A DNA stretch of 64,000 nt from JANQPD01 sp963715655 (GTDB taxonomy: Bacteria; Bacteroidota; Bacteroidia; Flavobacteriales; Schleiferiaceae). Of this stretch, positions 26,370 through 35,361 are shown piece by piece (position 1 is the first letter of the stretch; each line of letters opens with the position of its first letter). The stretch is from the NCBI GenBank assembly GCA_963715655.1, contig OY970262.1, forward strand, positions 3,224,001 through 3,288,000, given 5' to 3'. The notes under the pieces are model-generated. The model saw only the letters and a list, made by a program, of their open reading frames with translations, had not been told where the DNA came from and did no database searches. The translations under genes were made by a program, and so were the position numbers.

Positions 26370-26572
26370 GAGCTGTATTACGTATTAAGAAAACTGTATT
26401 AAGTATTAAGAGAGCTGTATTAAGTATTAAGAGAGCTGTATTAAGTATTAAGAGAGCTGTATTAAGAATTAAGAGAGCTGTATTAAGTATTAAGAATTAA
26501 GTATTAAGAATTAAGTATTAAGTAAGCTGCGTAAGTATTAAGAGAGCCGCACTAGGTATTAAGAAAGCTGCA
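26370..26572. repeat. 21-bp tandem repeat array
   Basis: Six units of GAGCTGTATTAAGTATTAAGA at exactly 21-bp spacing (starting 26370, 26391, 26412, 26433, 26454, 26475; the second begins AAACTG), then degenerate units dominated by GTATTAAGAATTAA to 26572. It fills most of the 294-base gap between the EamA and O-methyltransferase genes, just upstream of the EamA ATG. It could affect EamA expression by copy-number change. Confidence 0.9.
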
Positions 26573-26641
26573 CATGGAAAGCGACATTAAGCGCGGAGAC
26601 AGGATTGTTGCAGGATAGTACAGTTTACGTTATACCATTCA

Positions 26642-27283
26642 CTATTTTACCCTGCATACCATTAAACCATCTCGTACTGGAAACAACACATTTTCTACGC
26701 GAGGGTCGTTTTGCATTTTTTTATTGAAATCGGCTAACGCTTGTGTTTCTTGGTCTTTTGGCTCAATGGGTTCCGTAACCTTTCCGCTCCACAGTACATT
26801 GTCGGCAATAATAAAAGCGCCCGGTTTTAAATTGTCAATTACCAAATCATAATAATTACTGTAATTCTCCTTGTCGGCATCAATAAAAATTAAATCCCAA
26901 TTTTCCTTTAGGGTGGGTACAATTTCCATAGCGTTACCCACGTGCATTTCAATTTTATCGGTAAGGTTTGCTTCCGCGATAAAGCTTTGCACCATATCTT
27001 CTAACTCTTCATTAATATCAATGGTGTGTAATTTTCCGTTTTCGGCAAGCCCTTCTGCTAGGCAAATAGCGCTGTAGCCCGTGTAAGTACCAATTTCTAA
27101 AATACGCTTTGGGCGCAACATTTGACTAAAAGTAGCCAGCATTCTACCTTGTATATGTCCGCTTAACATACGTGGAATAAGCACCTTGGCGTAGGTTTCT
27201 CTGTTTAGTTTAGCTAGCGTTTCACTTTCTGGAGCGGTGTGAGCGCCTGCGTAATTGTCAATTTTTTCGGGCAGAAATTCCAT
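26642..27283 (-). CDS. SAM-dependent O-methyltransferase (catechol/caffeoyl-CoA type)
   Basis: A 213-residue Rossmann methyltransferase. Motif I is ILEIGTYTGYSAICLAEGL, the acidic loop is LHTIDINEE, and the metal-binding region is DLIFIDADKENYSNYYD followed by IIADNVLWSGKV. These are hallmarks of the divalent-metal-dependent O-methyltransferase family that acts on catechol-type hydroxyls. Substrate unknown. The upstream gap (27284-27446) carries low-complexity GTTGATTAGTTGATTTGTTA repeats. Confidence 0.92.
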   Translation of the reverse strand: MEFLPEKIDNYAGAHTAPESETLAKLNRETYAKVLIPRMLSGHIQGRMLATFSQMLRPKRILEIGTYTGYSAICLAEGLAENGKLHTIDINEELEDMVQSFIAEANLTDKIEMHVGNAMEIVPTLKENWDLIFIDADKENYSNYYDLVIDNLKPGAFIIADNVLWSGKVTEPIEPKDQETQALADFNKKMQNDPRVENVLFPVRDGLMVCRVK

Positions 27284-27446
27284 ATTTATTTAGTTGATTT
27301 GTGAAGTAGTTGATTGGTTGATTAGTTGATTTGTTATTCGTTTACTATTATTTGTTGCTCGTTATTCATTATGCCTTGCTGTTATTCGTTACCCGTCCGC
27401 ATTGTGTGACTTCCTTAAACTTTACAACCTTTCACTTTAAACCTTC

Positions 27447-28688
27447 TTATTCCTCCTCCTTCTCCGCTTCATAAATCAAGGTGCTCAATTTGTTTGGGTC
27501 AAAAATTTCATTGGCCACTTCTTGCAAAGCTTCCGCTGATATAGCTTCTACTTTCTTTTGAATTTGCTCAAAAGTATCAACCTTGTTGTAACTAAGTAAG
27601 GATTTTCCATAACCCAACATTAAGCTACCGTTGTTTTCTTGCGCCATGGCTACTTGTCCTAAAAGCTGGCGTTTGGCTTTGCTCAATTGTAAAAAACCAA
27701 GTTTCTGCTCACGCAATTTTTTTAATTCTTTTTCTGCTAAAGCGATGGTTCTATTGGCATTTTCGGCATCGGTACCCAAATACACGCCAAACAAACCAGA
27801 ATCGATATAAGCCGTGTAAAATGATTCAATATTATACGTAAAACCGTATTTTTCTCTGATGTTTAGGTTTAGTCTGGAATTCATTCCCGGGCCACCGAGT
27901 AAATTATTTAATAATAAAAGGGTGCGCGCTTTTTTGCCTTGTGCCGCATACGCTCTTCCACCAATTACCGCGTGGGTTTGAAACACGTTTTTCTTTACTC
28001 TTTGATGACTAACCTCCGCAATAGGTGGTACTTCACGGATGGTTTCGCTTTGCGTAACAACGTTAGCATTTGCTTCAGTAAGCAGCATTTTTTTTAGCCT
28101 TTCGGCTGAGATATTTCCCACCGAACTAAATACAATACGGCTGGCTGCATACTCCCTATTTATAAAGGTTTGCACTTTTTCTTGATTAAAAGAACGTACC
28201 GTTTCGGGTGTTCCCAAAATATTCATTCCTAAAGGGTGATTTGGAAACAACAAGGCTTCAAAATCATCAAATATCAATTCAGAAGGAGAATCTTTATAAC
28301 TATTGATTTCATCAATAATTACTTCCTTTTCCTTTTCCAATTCTTTTGCGGGAAAGTTGGAGTTAAAAGCAATATCACAAATCAGTTCTACCGCGCGTTT
28401 GTAATCGCCACTTAAAAAAGTAGAGTAAATAACCGTTTCTTCTTTAGAAGTATAGGCATTTAGCTCGCCACCCACATCTTCCATACGGCTAAGAATGTGA
28501 TAAGCTTTACGCTTATTGGTGCCTTTAAATAATATATGTTCTATGTAATGCGCCAAACCAATTTCATCGGGCTTTTCATCGCGCGCACCAGCGGAAACCA
28601 TAAACCCAAAATGTGCCACCGGACGGTTTACTTGCTTGTGTACTACACGCATACCATTGGGCAAATCAAACAACTCAAATTCTTGCAT
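27447..28688 (-). CDS. M16 family zinc metallopeptidase (processing peptidase type)
   Basis: A 413-residue single-unit M16 peptidase with the inverted zinc motif HYIEH in GLAHYIEHILFKGT (about residues 45-49 of the shorter start) and the distal zinc ligand in EKEVIIDEINSYKDSP. No signal peptide, so cytoplasmic. It resembles bacterial homologues of mitochondrial processing peptidase beta. I choose ATG 28688; a TTG at 28697 would lie within the TATCTTTG promoter box (28695-28702). With this start the box ends 6 bases before the ATG, suggesting a leaderless mRNA. Confidence 0.92.
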   Translation of the reverse strand: MQEFELFDLPNGMRVVHKQVNRPVAHFGFMVSAGARDEKPDEIGLAHYIEHILFKGTNKRKAYHILSRMEDVGGELNAYTSKEETVIYSTFLSGDYKRAVELICDIAFNSNFPAKELEKEKEVIIDEINSYKDSPSELIFDDFEALLFPNHPLGMNILGTPETVRSFNQEKVQTFINREYAASRIVFSSVGNISAERLKKMLLTEANANVVTQSETIREVPPIAEVSHQRVKKNVFQTHAVIGGRAYAAQGKKARTLLLLNNLLGGPGMNSRLNLNIREKYGFTYNIESFYTAYIDSGLFGVYLGTDAENANRTIALAEKELKKLREQKLGFLQLSKAKRQLLGQVAMAQENNGSLMLGYGKSLLSYNKVDTFEQIQKKVEAISAEALQEVANEIFDPNKLSTLIYEAEKEEE

Positions 28689-28694
28689 AAGCGG

Positions 28695-28702
28695 CAAAGA
28701 TA
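28695..28702 (-). promoter_or_regulatory. TAnnTTTG box abutting the M16 start codon
   Basis: Minus strand TTATCTTTGCCGCTTATG: the box ends 6 bases before ATG 28688. Confidence 0.55.
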
Positions 28703-28828
28703 AGGGTGGGGAGGAAGTATTGGAATGACGAATTTGGAATGACGAATGAAATCACACCAAAAGCTAAAGAGATTCAAAAAATTATAAGATGACGTTTAGA
28801 ATTCGCCTACCACTAGCTAAAAGCGAAG

Positions 28829-28945
28829 GTCACCCTGAGTGATTTTGCAGAGCAAAATTGTATCGAAGGGCACTTATTAAAACTAAAATCGTTTTATCTA
28901 ACCACCCTTCAGCATACCTTCCTTTGGTCGGCACTCAGGATGACA
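28829..28945. repeat. GTCACCCTGAGTG palindromic element
   Basis: GTCACCCTGAGTG (28829-28841) is mirrored by CACTCAGGATGACA (28932-28945), and inside these GAAGGGCAC is mirrored by CACCCTTC. The ~117-bp element lies in the 367-base gap between the M16 and S9 peptidase genes. Beside it are a doubled GGAATGACGAAT (28733-28748 region) and AACAAATCAAC-type simple repeats (about 29000-29050). Related GTCACCCTGAG...TCGAAGGG palindromes are scattered in many bacterial genomes. Confidence 0.7.
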
Positions 28946-29055
28946 TCCGCATTAAAAATTACAACCGCACTAATAGTAAATCAAGGATTCCATCAAATTA
29001 ACGATCTACCAATTAACAAATCAACTATTCCTCCATTTAACCAATCAACAACCCC

Positions 29056-31125
29056 CTACTCTTTCAACCATTCATCCAACCATCCAAAAAACTGATCATG
29101 CCAAATAAGTCCGTTTTGTGGTGATTGCACCCAATGCCCTTCTTCCGGAAAGTATAAAAATTTGCTGGGTACATCCATTAGCTGAGCTGCCTGAAAAGCT
29201 TCCATCCCTTGGTTTTCGGGTACACGAAAATCTTTCCCTCCATGTATCACTAATAAGGGCGTATTCCAATTTTGCACATAATCTTTGGGGTCAAACTTGG
29301 TATAGGTTTCTTTATTTTCAGGTTTCCAGAATGGCCCGCCTAAATCGTAATTGGCAAAAAATAGTTCTTCGGTGCTTAGGTACCAGCTTTCTAAATCAAA
29401 CAATCCGCAATGTGAAATAAACGCACTAAAACGATTTTCGTGAATACCCGCCAACATGTACACCGAGTAGCCACCGTAGCTGGCGCCCACGCAACCTAAT
29501 TTGGTTTCATCGCTCCACGGTTCTTTGCTCACATCATCAATAGCCGCTAAATAGTCGCGCATGGGTTGGCCGCCCCAATCTTTAGAAATTGCTTCGTTCC
29601 ACTCTTTACCAAAGCCAGGCAAACCTCTTCGGTTTGGCGCTACTACAATGTATCCTTTAGCTGCCATCAATTGAAAATTCCAGCGGAAGCTGTAAAATTG
29701 ACTTACTTGACTTTGCGGGCCACCTTGACAATACAAAAGCGTTGGGTATTTTTTGCTAGCATCAAAGTCTGGTGGATAAATTACCCACGTAAGCATGTCT
29801 TTTCCATCGCTCGTTTTTACCATACGCTTTTCCACCTTGCTCATTTTGGTGTTTTGGTAAATACCATCGTTTACTTTGGTAAGCTGTTTGGCATCTTTAC
29901 TTTTTGGATTTAAAGCATATACTTCAGTAGCATGATTCATATCCTGACGCTCAACTATCAAATTTTTACCGGCTACTTCAAAATGATTCCAATTGTATTG
30001 CCCTTCACTTACCGGACTTAAAGAAATTTCACCCGTATTTCCTTCTATGGTTTTTGGTACTTCCAAACTGTAAATCTGGTTGGTTCCGTTCTCGGGCACA
30101 CCTACATAAAAATTATTATCATTACTCCAAGCGTACGATTGAAATGTTTTGGTATCATACATTCCGCCTGTTTTTAACACGTGCATTTTGGCGCCCGTAG
30201 CCACATTCATTATTATTAAATCGTTTACATCGCTTTCAAATCCGGCTGTAGCCATACTCATCCAAGCTAAATGTTTTCCATCAGGAGAAAATTTTGGCTC
30301 TTTATCATAACCCATCATGCCTTTGGTAATGTTAGTGGTTTTCATGGTTTCCAAATCTACCATATACAACTCACTATTAGTGCTTTGCGCCCAATCCTTA
30401 CCTGTTTTCTTTTTAGCCTCATACACTATGGTTTTTCCATCAGGGCTAAGCGTAAAACTTTCGCTGCCGCCAAAAGGGTTTACCGGTGCGTCAAACTTTT
30501 CATTGAGCATTAAATCTTTATACTCGGTAACTTTTCCGCCCTTAGCGGGATCATAATAGGCAATACATAAGTGATTGTAGTTTTCATCACTCCAACTATC
30601 CCAATGGCGATACATTAAATTATCAATCACCTTAGCGTTTGCCATTGGGTATTCCGGATATAAATCTGCCGTAGTTGGCTCTAATTTTACTGAAACTGTA
30701 AAGAGTAAAGCAATGCGGCCATCTGGTAAATCGTAGGCATTTATGTTGCCGGCTCCTCCTTCAAAATCAGTAATGGTGTTTAGGTTTTCACCCGATGGAT
30801 CAATCAAGTGAAACTGGCCGCTTTTAGAAAAACCTATTTTCTTATCCTCCATTAAAAAGTGCGCACCGTACTCGCCACCCGCCAATGTTGTTAGCTGACT
30901 TTTTTTGCTGCCATCGCTACTCATTAAGTATAAATCGCGCTCCCCTTTATTGGCTTCTATATTATATTGCGTTACACCGTACACAAATTGCTTTCCATCG
31001 GCACTCACGGTTTCCAAGCCTACTCTGCCTAATTCCCAAAGGCGCTCGGGCGTCATAGGTGCTTTTTGCGCTTGCGTGAAGCCTAACATCCCCAAAAGGG
31101 CTAACGTGAACATACTATTTTTCAT
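29056..31125 (-). CDS. Secreted S9 family peptidase (DPP/acylaminoacyl-peptidase type)
   Basis: A 689-residue protein with signal peptide (MKNSMFTLALLGMLGFTQAQ), a beta-propeller of WD40/PD40-like blades (e.g. LSPDGKTIVYEAKK, FSPDGKHLAWMSM) and a C-terminal alpha/beta hydrolase domain. Catalytic Ser is in GASYGGYSVYM, Asp in HGGKDFRVP, His in PEEGHWVQSP. It should release dipeptides or acylated residues from peptides in the periplasm. It probably takes part in peptide scavenging with the M16 enzymes and oligopeptidase B in this window. Confidence 0.92.
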   Translation of the reverse strand: MKNSMFTLALLGMLGFTQAQKAPMTPERLWELGRVGLETVSADGKQFVYGVTQYNIEANKGERDLYLMSSDGSKKSQLTTLAGGEYGAHFLMEDKKIGFSKSGQFHLIDPSGENLNTITDFEGGAGNINAYDLPDGRIALLFTVSVKLEPTTADLYPEYPMANAKVIDNLMYRHWDSWSDENYNHLCIAYYDPAKGGKVTEYKDLMLNEKFDAPVNPFGGSESFTLSPDGKTIVYEAKKKTGKDWAQSTNSELYMVDLETMKTTNITKGMMGYDKEPKFSPDGKHLAWMSMATAGFESDVNDLIIMNVATGAKMHVLKTGGMYDTKTFQSYAWSNDNNFYVGVPENGTNQIYSLEVPKTIEGNTGEISLSPVSEGQYNWNHFEVAGKNLIVERQDMNHATEVYALNPKSKDAKQLTKVNDGIYQNTKMSKVEKRMVKTSDGKDMLTWVIYPPDFDASKKYPTLLYCQGGPQSQVSQFYSFRWNFQLMAAKGYIVVAPNRRGLPGFGKEWNEAISKDWGGQPMRDYLAAIDDVSKEPWSDETKLGCVGASYGGYSVYMLAGIHENRFSAFISHCGLFDLESWYLSTEELFFANYDLGGPFWKPENKETYTKFDPKDYVQNWNTPLLVIHGGKDFRVPENQGMEAFQAAQLMDVPSKFLYFPEEGHWVQSPQNGLIWHDQFFGWLDEWLKE

Positions 31126-31566
31126 AAACCTATATTTTTAAGATGTCCAAAATAAAGGATAAAAGCTCAATAATGTATTTAATGACATTAGTTCGATGAA
31201 TACGCAAACCAAAAGCTTTTATAATCAATAGTTTAAAAATTTATAAGCCTCAAACAAGCCCCCTAAAGGGTACTTTAACTACACGCGTAGATAAGTCCAC
31301 TTCGGGTTTTTAGGTATTTTATAAGTGTTCAAATGCCGATTGATGCTTATATGTAAATTGAATTCAGGATAATAGAATAGAGTATTTCAATTAACATGGT
31401 AAAAACAGATGATAAACCTACTACAAAAGCAATAGCGCGGAAAGGCTTTGCGTATAAAGCAAATTAAGTTACTTTTGCGCCCCTTGTGCAAAAAACAAGC
31501 TACTAATTTATAGAGTAAGCCTTTTGCGCATAAGTATTTACACGTAAAATTTATTTTAAACAAACC
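31126..31566. other. Divergent intergenic region
   Basis: A 441-base gap between the divergent S9 peptidase and pyrophosphatase genes. Apart from the TACTTTTG box at 31470 for hppA I recognise no gene, repeat or RNA. Confidence 0.5.
31470..31477 (+). promoter_or_regulatory. TAnnTTTG promoter box for hppA
   Basis: TTACTTTTGCGCC, leaving a leader of roughly 85 bases before the ATG. Confidence 0.55.
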
Positions 31567-34080
31567 ATGATGAATAACTGGATGCTTTACCTCGTGCCCG
31601 CTTTAGGGTTGGTTGGTATATTAGTAATGGCTGTAAAATCGGCCTGGGTAAGTAAACAAGAAGTAGGTGATAAAAATATGGCCGAATTAGCCGGCTATAT
31701 TGCCGATGGCGCCATGTCCTTTTTAAAAGCCGAGTGGAAAGTAATGGGCTACTTTGTAGTAATAGCCGCTCTACTTTTAGGTTACTCAGGCACTTTGGTA
31801 GAAGATTCAAGCCCAGTAATTGCCATAGCTTTTATAATAGGTGCCATACTTAGTGCCCTTGCGGGATATTTTGGAATGCGCATTGCCACCAAAGCAAACG
31901 TGCGTACCACCCAAGCGGCTCGTACTAGTTTAGTAAAAGCATTAAAAGTTTCCTTTACGGGAGGTTCAGTAATGGGTCTTGGTGTTGCCGGACTAGCGGT
32001 AATTGGTTTAGGAAGTTTATTCATTGTATTCTACAACATGTTTGTACCAGAAGGTGCCGCTATGAATGGCCCAGAAATGAAAACCGCCATTGAAGTATTG
32101 GCCGGTTTTTCTTTAGGTGCAGAATCTATTGCACTTTTTGCTCGTGTAGGCGGTGGTATTTATACCAAAGCAGCCGATGTTGGCGCTGACCTTGTAGGTA
32201 AAGTAGAAGCCGGCATTCCTGAAGATGATATTAGAAACCCTGCAACTATTGCAGATAACGTAGGTGATAACGTAGGTGATGTAGCCGGTATGGGCGCTGA
32301 CCTTTTTGGTTCTTACGTAGCTACTATTTTGGCTACCATGGTATTAGGACAAGAAATTAATTCGGTAGATAATTTTGGTGGAATGGCACCTATTTTATTA
32401 CCCATGGTAATTGCAGGAATGGGTTTAATTTTCTCCATCATTTCTATGCAATTTGTGCGTATTAAGGGTGAAAACAGTTCCGTGCAGCGTGCCTTGAATA
32501 TTGGTAACTGGTCATCCATTATTATGGTAGTACTCGCTTCTTATCCGCTTACGCTTTGGATGTTACCCGAAAATTTAAATCTACGTGGTTATGAGTTTAC
32601 CAATTTAGATGTGTTTTGGGCTATTCTTACCGGTTCTATTGTAGGTGCTTTAATGAGCTGGATTACCGAGTTTTACACATCTATGGGTAAGCGCCCGGTA
32701 AATAGTATTATTCAGCAATCTTCCACTGGCCACGCTACTAATATTATTGGTGGTTTAGCTATGGGAATGCAATCTACCGTGGTGCCTATCTTAATTTTGG
32801 CGGCAGGAATTATTTTCTCTTACGCTTTTGCAGGATTGTACGGTGTGGCTATTGCCGCTGCCGGTATGATGGCAACCACCGCCATGCAATTAGCCATTGA
32901 TGCTTTTGGCCCTATTGCGGATAACGCGGGTGGTATTGCCGAAATGAGTCAATTACCTGAGGAGGTGCGTGGCCGTACTGATAATTTAGATGCCGTAGGT
33001 AACACTACTGCTGCCACGGGTAAAGGTTTTGCCATTGCTTCTGCTGCGCTTACTGCACTTGCACTTTTTGCTGCGTTTGTAGGTATTGCGGGTATTGATA
33101 GTATTGATATTTACAAAGCTCCGGTTTTGGCCATGCTTTTTGTGGGTGGTATGATTCCGTTTATCTTTTCATCTTTAGCTATTGCAGCGGTAGGCCGTGC
33201 AGCTATGGCTATGGTTATGGAGGTTAGACGTCAGTTTAAAGAAATACCGGGCATTATGGAGTACAAGGCAAAACCTGAGTACGACAAGTGTGTTGAAATT
33301 TCTACGAAAGCTTCAATCCGTGAAATGATGTTGCCTGGAGCCATCGCTTTGGTAACTCCAGTTTTAGTAGGTTTTGGTTTTATGGGTGTTTTCCCAGAAA
33401 CCTCATCAGCAGAAATGCTAGGAGGTTTACTTGCAGGTGTTACCGTAAGTGGTGTATTAATGGGTATTTTTCAAAACAATGCCGGTGGCGCTTGGGATAA
33501 CGCTAAAAAATCTTTTGAAAAAGGCGTAGAAATTGACGGTAAAATGGAGTACAAAGGTTCTGAAGCACACAAAGCTTCCGTTACCGGAGATACAGTGGGT
33601 GATCCATTTAAAGATACTTCCGGGCCTTCTATGAACATCTTAATCAAGTTGATGAGTATTGTTTCTCTGGTAATTGCTCCGCATTTAAATTCCGGTGAAG
33701 CATTGTCTTCCAATAAAGTAGATAGAGAAATGATGGAAGCTTCTATGGGTATGGATATTACCGGACAAGCCTTTTCGTTTGACGCTTCAAGAAGCACTAT
33801 TCAAATAATGGATGAAAGCGGTAGAAAGAAAAGTATTGATGCTGAATTTATTGAATTTCAAGGTGACAGCAACGGACATATTCGTGATATAGCTATTAAA
33901 ATTGCTGATGGTGCCGAAACGTATTTATATGCTCCTGAACTTATTCGTAATCAAGAAGGTGTGTATAAAGGAATGGGTATGCATATTCAAAACAGAACGG
34001 AAACTCCCGGCCGCTTTACCGTGATTTTAGGAGGTGAAGAAAATTTAGTAGCAACGTTTGCCCCTAATCAAGAATTATAG
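31567..34080 (+). CDS. hppA: Membrane-bound K+-dependent pyrophosphatase with C-terminal extension
   Basis: An 837-residue, ~16-helix ion-pumping pyrophosphatase that couples PPi hydrolysis to H+ or Na+ export. The PPi/Mg site is GGGIYTKAADVGADLVGKVE followed by DNVGDNVGDVAGMGADLFGSY; a second set is NNAGGAWDNAKKSFE. GNTTAATGKGF (residues 478-488) has Ala482 where K+-independent enzymes have Lys, which predicts K+ dependence. After the last helices (about 720) the protein carries an extra ~110-residue hydrophilic domain (ITGQAFSFDASRSTIQIMDE ...) absent from the minimal family. Whether it pumps Na+ or H+ is not settled. A perfect terminator follows. Confidence 0.95.
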   Translation: MMNNWMLYLVPALGLVGILVMAVKSAWVSKQEVGDKNMAELAGYIADGAMSFLKAEWKVMGYFVVIAALLLGYSGTLVEDSSPVIAIAFIIGAILSALAGYFGMRIATKANVRTTQAARTSLVKALKVSFTGGSVMGLGVAGLAVIGLGSLFIVFYNMFVPEGAAMNGPEMKTAIEVLAGFSLGAESIALFARVGGGIYTKAADVGADLVGKVEAGIPEDDIRNPATIADNVGDNVGDVAGMGADLFGSYVATILATMVLGQEINSVDNFGGMAPILLPMVIAGMGLIFSIISMQFVRIKGENSSVQRALNIGNWSSIIMVVLASYPLTLWMLPENLNLRGYEFTNLDVFWAILTGSIVGALMSWITEFYTSMGKRPVNSIIQQSSTGHATNIIGGLAMGMQSTVVPILILAAGIIFSYAFAGLYGVAIAAAGMMATTAMQLAIDAFGPIADNAGGIAEMSQLPEEVRGRTDNLDAVGNTTAATGKGFAIASAALTALALFAAFVGIAGIDSIDIYKAPVLAMLFVGGMIPFIFSSLAIAAVGRAAMAMVMEVRRQFKEIPGIMEYKAKPEYDKCVEISTKASIREMMLPGAIALVTPVLVGFGFMGVFPETSSAEMLGGLLAGVTVSGVLMGIFQNNAGGAWDNAKKSFEKGVEIDGKMEYKGSEAHKASVTGDTVGDPFKDTSGPSMNILIKLMSIVSLVIAPHLNSGEALSSNKVDREMMEASMGMDITGQAFSFDASRSTIQIMDESGRKKSIDAEFIEFQGDSNGHIRDIAIKIADGAETYLYAPELIRNQEGVYKGMGMHIQNRTETPGRFTVILGGEENLVATFAPNQEL

Positions 34081-34104
34081 TTTTGTAAAAAACGGAAATA
34101 TAAA

Positions 34105-34137
34105 AAAGGCTCTGCAATACGCAGAGCCTTTTTTTAT
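34105..34137 (+). terminator. Terminator of hppA
   Basis: AAAGGCTCTGC and GCAGAGCCTTT pair perfectly around AATAC, followed by T-rich sequence. Confidence 0.9.
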
Positions 34138-34246
34138 TTCCAGGAATTAGGTTCTACTTTACCTAAACGTAAGGTATTCTGATATGCCTCTACAACCAAG
34201 CAACTTTCCATACATCCCTTCGTCTTTATTTACGAAACACCTTTAT

Positions 34247-34254
34247 TACTTTTG
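34247..34254 (+). promoter_or_regulatory. TAnnTTTG box abutting the TPR lipoprotein start
   Basis: TTACTTTTGCCGCATG: the box ends 4 bases before the ATG at 34259, so the transcript is probably leaderless. This also argues against a longer reading frame from 34184. Confidence 0.6.
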
Positions 34255-34258
34255 CCGC

Positions 34259-35329
34259 ATGAAACAATTTTTGCTTTTTTTATCACTATCCGTACTTTTA
34301 GTAAGTTGTAATAATACGCCTGAGGATGCCTCTGAAACTCAAAATTCAGAAATGCAGCAAAACACAAACGTAAATCCCACGCAAGTAAGGGGTAGCTCAC
34401 CCTTAGATAGCCTAAGCAATTTTATTGATGCTAACCCAAGTAGCGCAAAAGCTTACGCAGAAAGAGCCAATTTGTACTTACAAAAGCGCAGGATGGAGTT
34501 TGCCTTATTAGATGTAAATAAAGCGTTGGCTTTAGATAGCAATGTGGCCAAAACCTATGAAGTATTGGGTGGCATTGCTTACATCCAAAACAAAACCCGC
34601 CAAGCCAAAAACGAATGGACACGCTGCATAGCGTTAGATAAGAATAACGTAGCCTGCCGCATGGCTTTGGCCGAGCTATACATAGCGGTAAAAAACTTTG
34701 AGCCGGCCATAAAATTACTCAACGAAGCCACCGCTTTAGATGATAGAAATGCCACCGCATATATAATGAAAGGAGTGGTAAGTAGAGATTTTAGCAACGA
34801 TACCGCGTTGGCTTTAAACTACTTTCAAAAGGCGGTAGATTTAGATCAGGATAATTTAGACGCGTTGGATTTAATGGCGGTAACCCTTGGCAATATTGGA
34901 GATACAACGGCTGAATTCTATTACAAACGCATTTTAAGATTAGATCCAAACCGCCCGGATGTGTTTTACAAAATGGGTGTATTTTACATGAAAACCAATC
35001 AAGCAAATCGAGCTTTAGAAGCCTACACCAAAGCGGTGCAGCTAAATCCTGCCGATGCACAGAGCTACTATAATTTGGGTTACATGCATTTGGAATTACG
35101 CTTATATAAACAAGCACTTGACTATTTCAGTAAAGCTATTACCGCCAAAGACAGAAATTTTCAAGCGTATTATGGACGTGGCTATGCTTATGAAATGATT
35201 GGAAATCCGGAAGCTGCCAAAGCAGATTACCGAAAAAGTTTAGAGATACTGCCAATTTATGAACCCGCAAAAGAATCTTTAGCCCGGGTATTACGCACGG
35301 ATGCTGAAGTGGCTGCTAAGAAAAAATAA
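34259..35329 (+). CDS. TPR-repeat lipoprotein
   Basis: A 356-residue lipoprotein. The signal MKQFLLFLSLSVLLVSC ends at a lipobox Cys. After a polar linker come about eight tetratricopeptide repeats (e.g. AKAYAERANLYLQKRRMEFA, VFYKMGVFYMKTNQANRALE, AQSYYNLGYMHLELRLYKQA), ending near residue 345. TPR arrays mediate protein-protein contacts, here probably at the inner face of the outer membrane. Partner unknown. The upstream in-frame extension to 34184 is rejected because it would cross the promoter box. Confidence 0.88.
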   Translation: MKQFLLFLSLSVLLVSCNNTPEDASETQNSEMQQNTNVNPTQVRGSSPLDSLSNFIDANPSSAKAYAERANLYLQKRRMEFALLDVNKALALDSNVAKTYEVLGGIAYIQNKTRQAKNEWTRCIALDKNNVACRMALAELYIAVKNFEPAIKLLNEATALDDRNATAYIMKGVVSRDFSNDTALALNYFQKAVDLDQDNLDALDLMAVTLGNIGDTTAEFYYKRILRLDPNRPDVFYKMGVFYMKTNQANRALEAYTKAVQLNPADAQSYYNLGYMHLELRLYKQALDYFSKAITAKDRNFQAYYGRGYAYEMIGNPEAAKADYRKSLEILPIYEPAKESLARVLRTDAEVAAKKK

Positions 35330-35361
35330 ACTGAGTTTACCTTAAAAAAGGTAATATTCAA

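Noticed and set aside
34184..34258. Longer TPR protein beginning at 34184
   Set aside because: It would run across the TACTTTTG promoter box and hide the lipoprotein signal that starts at 34259.
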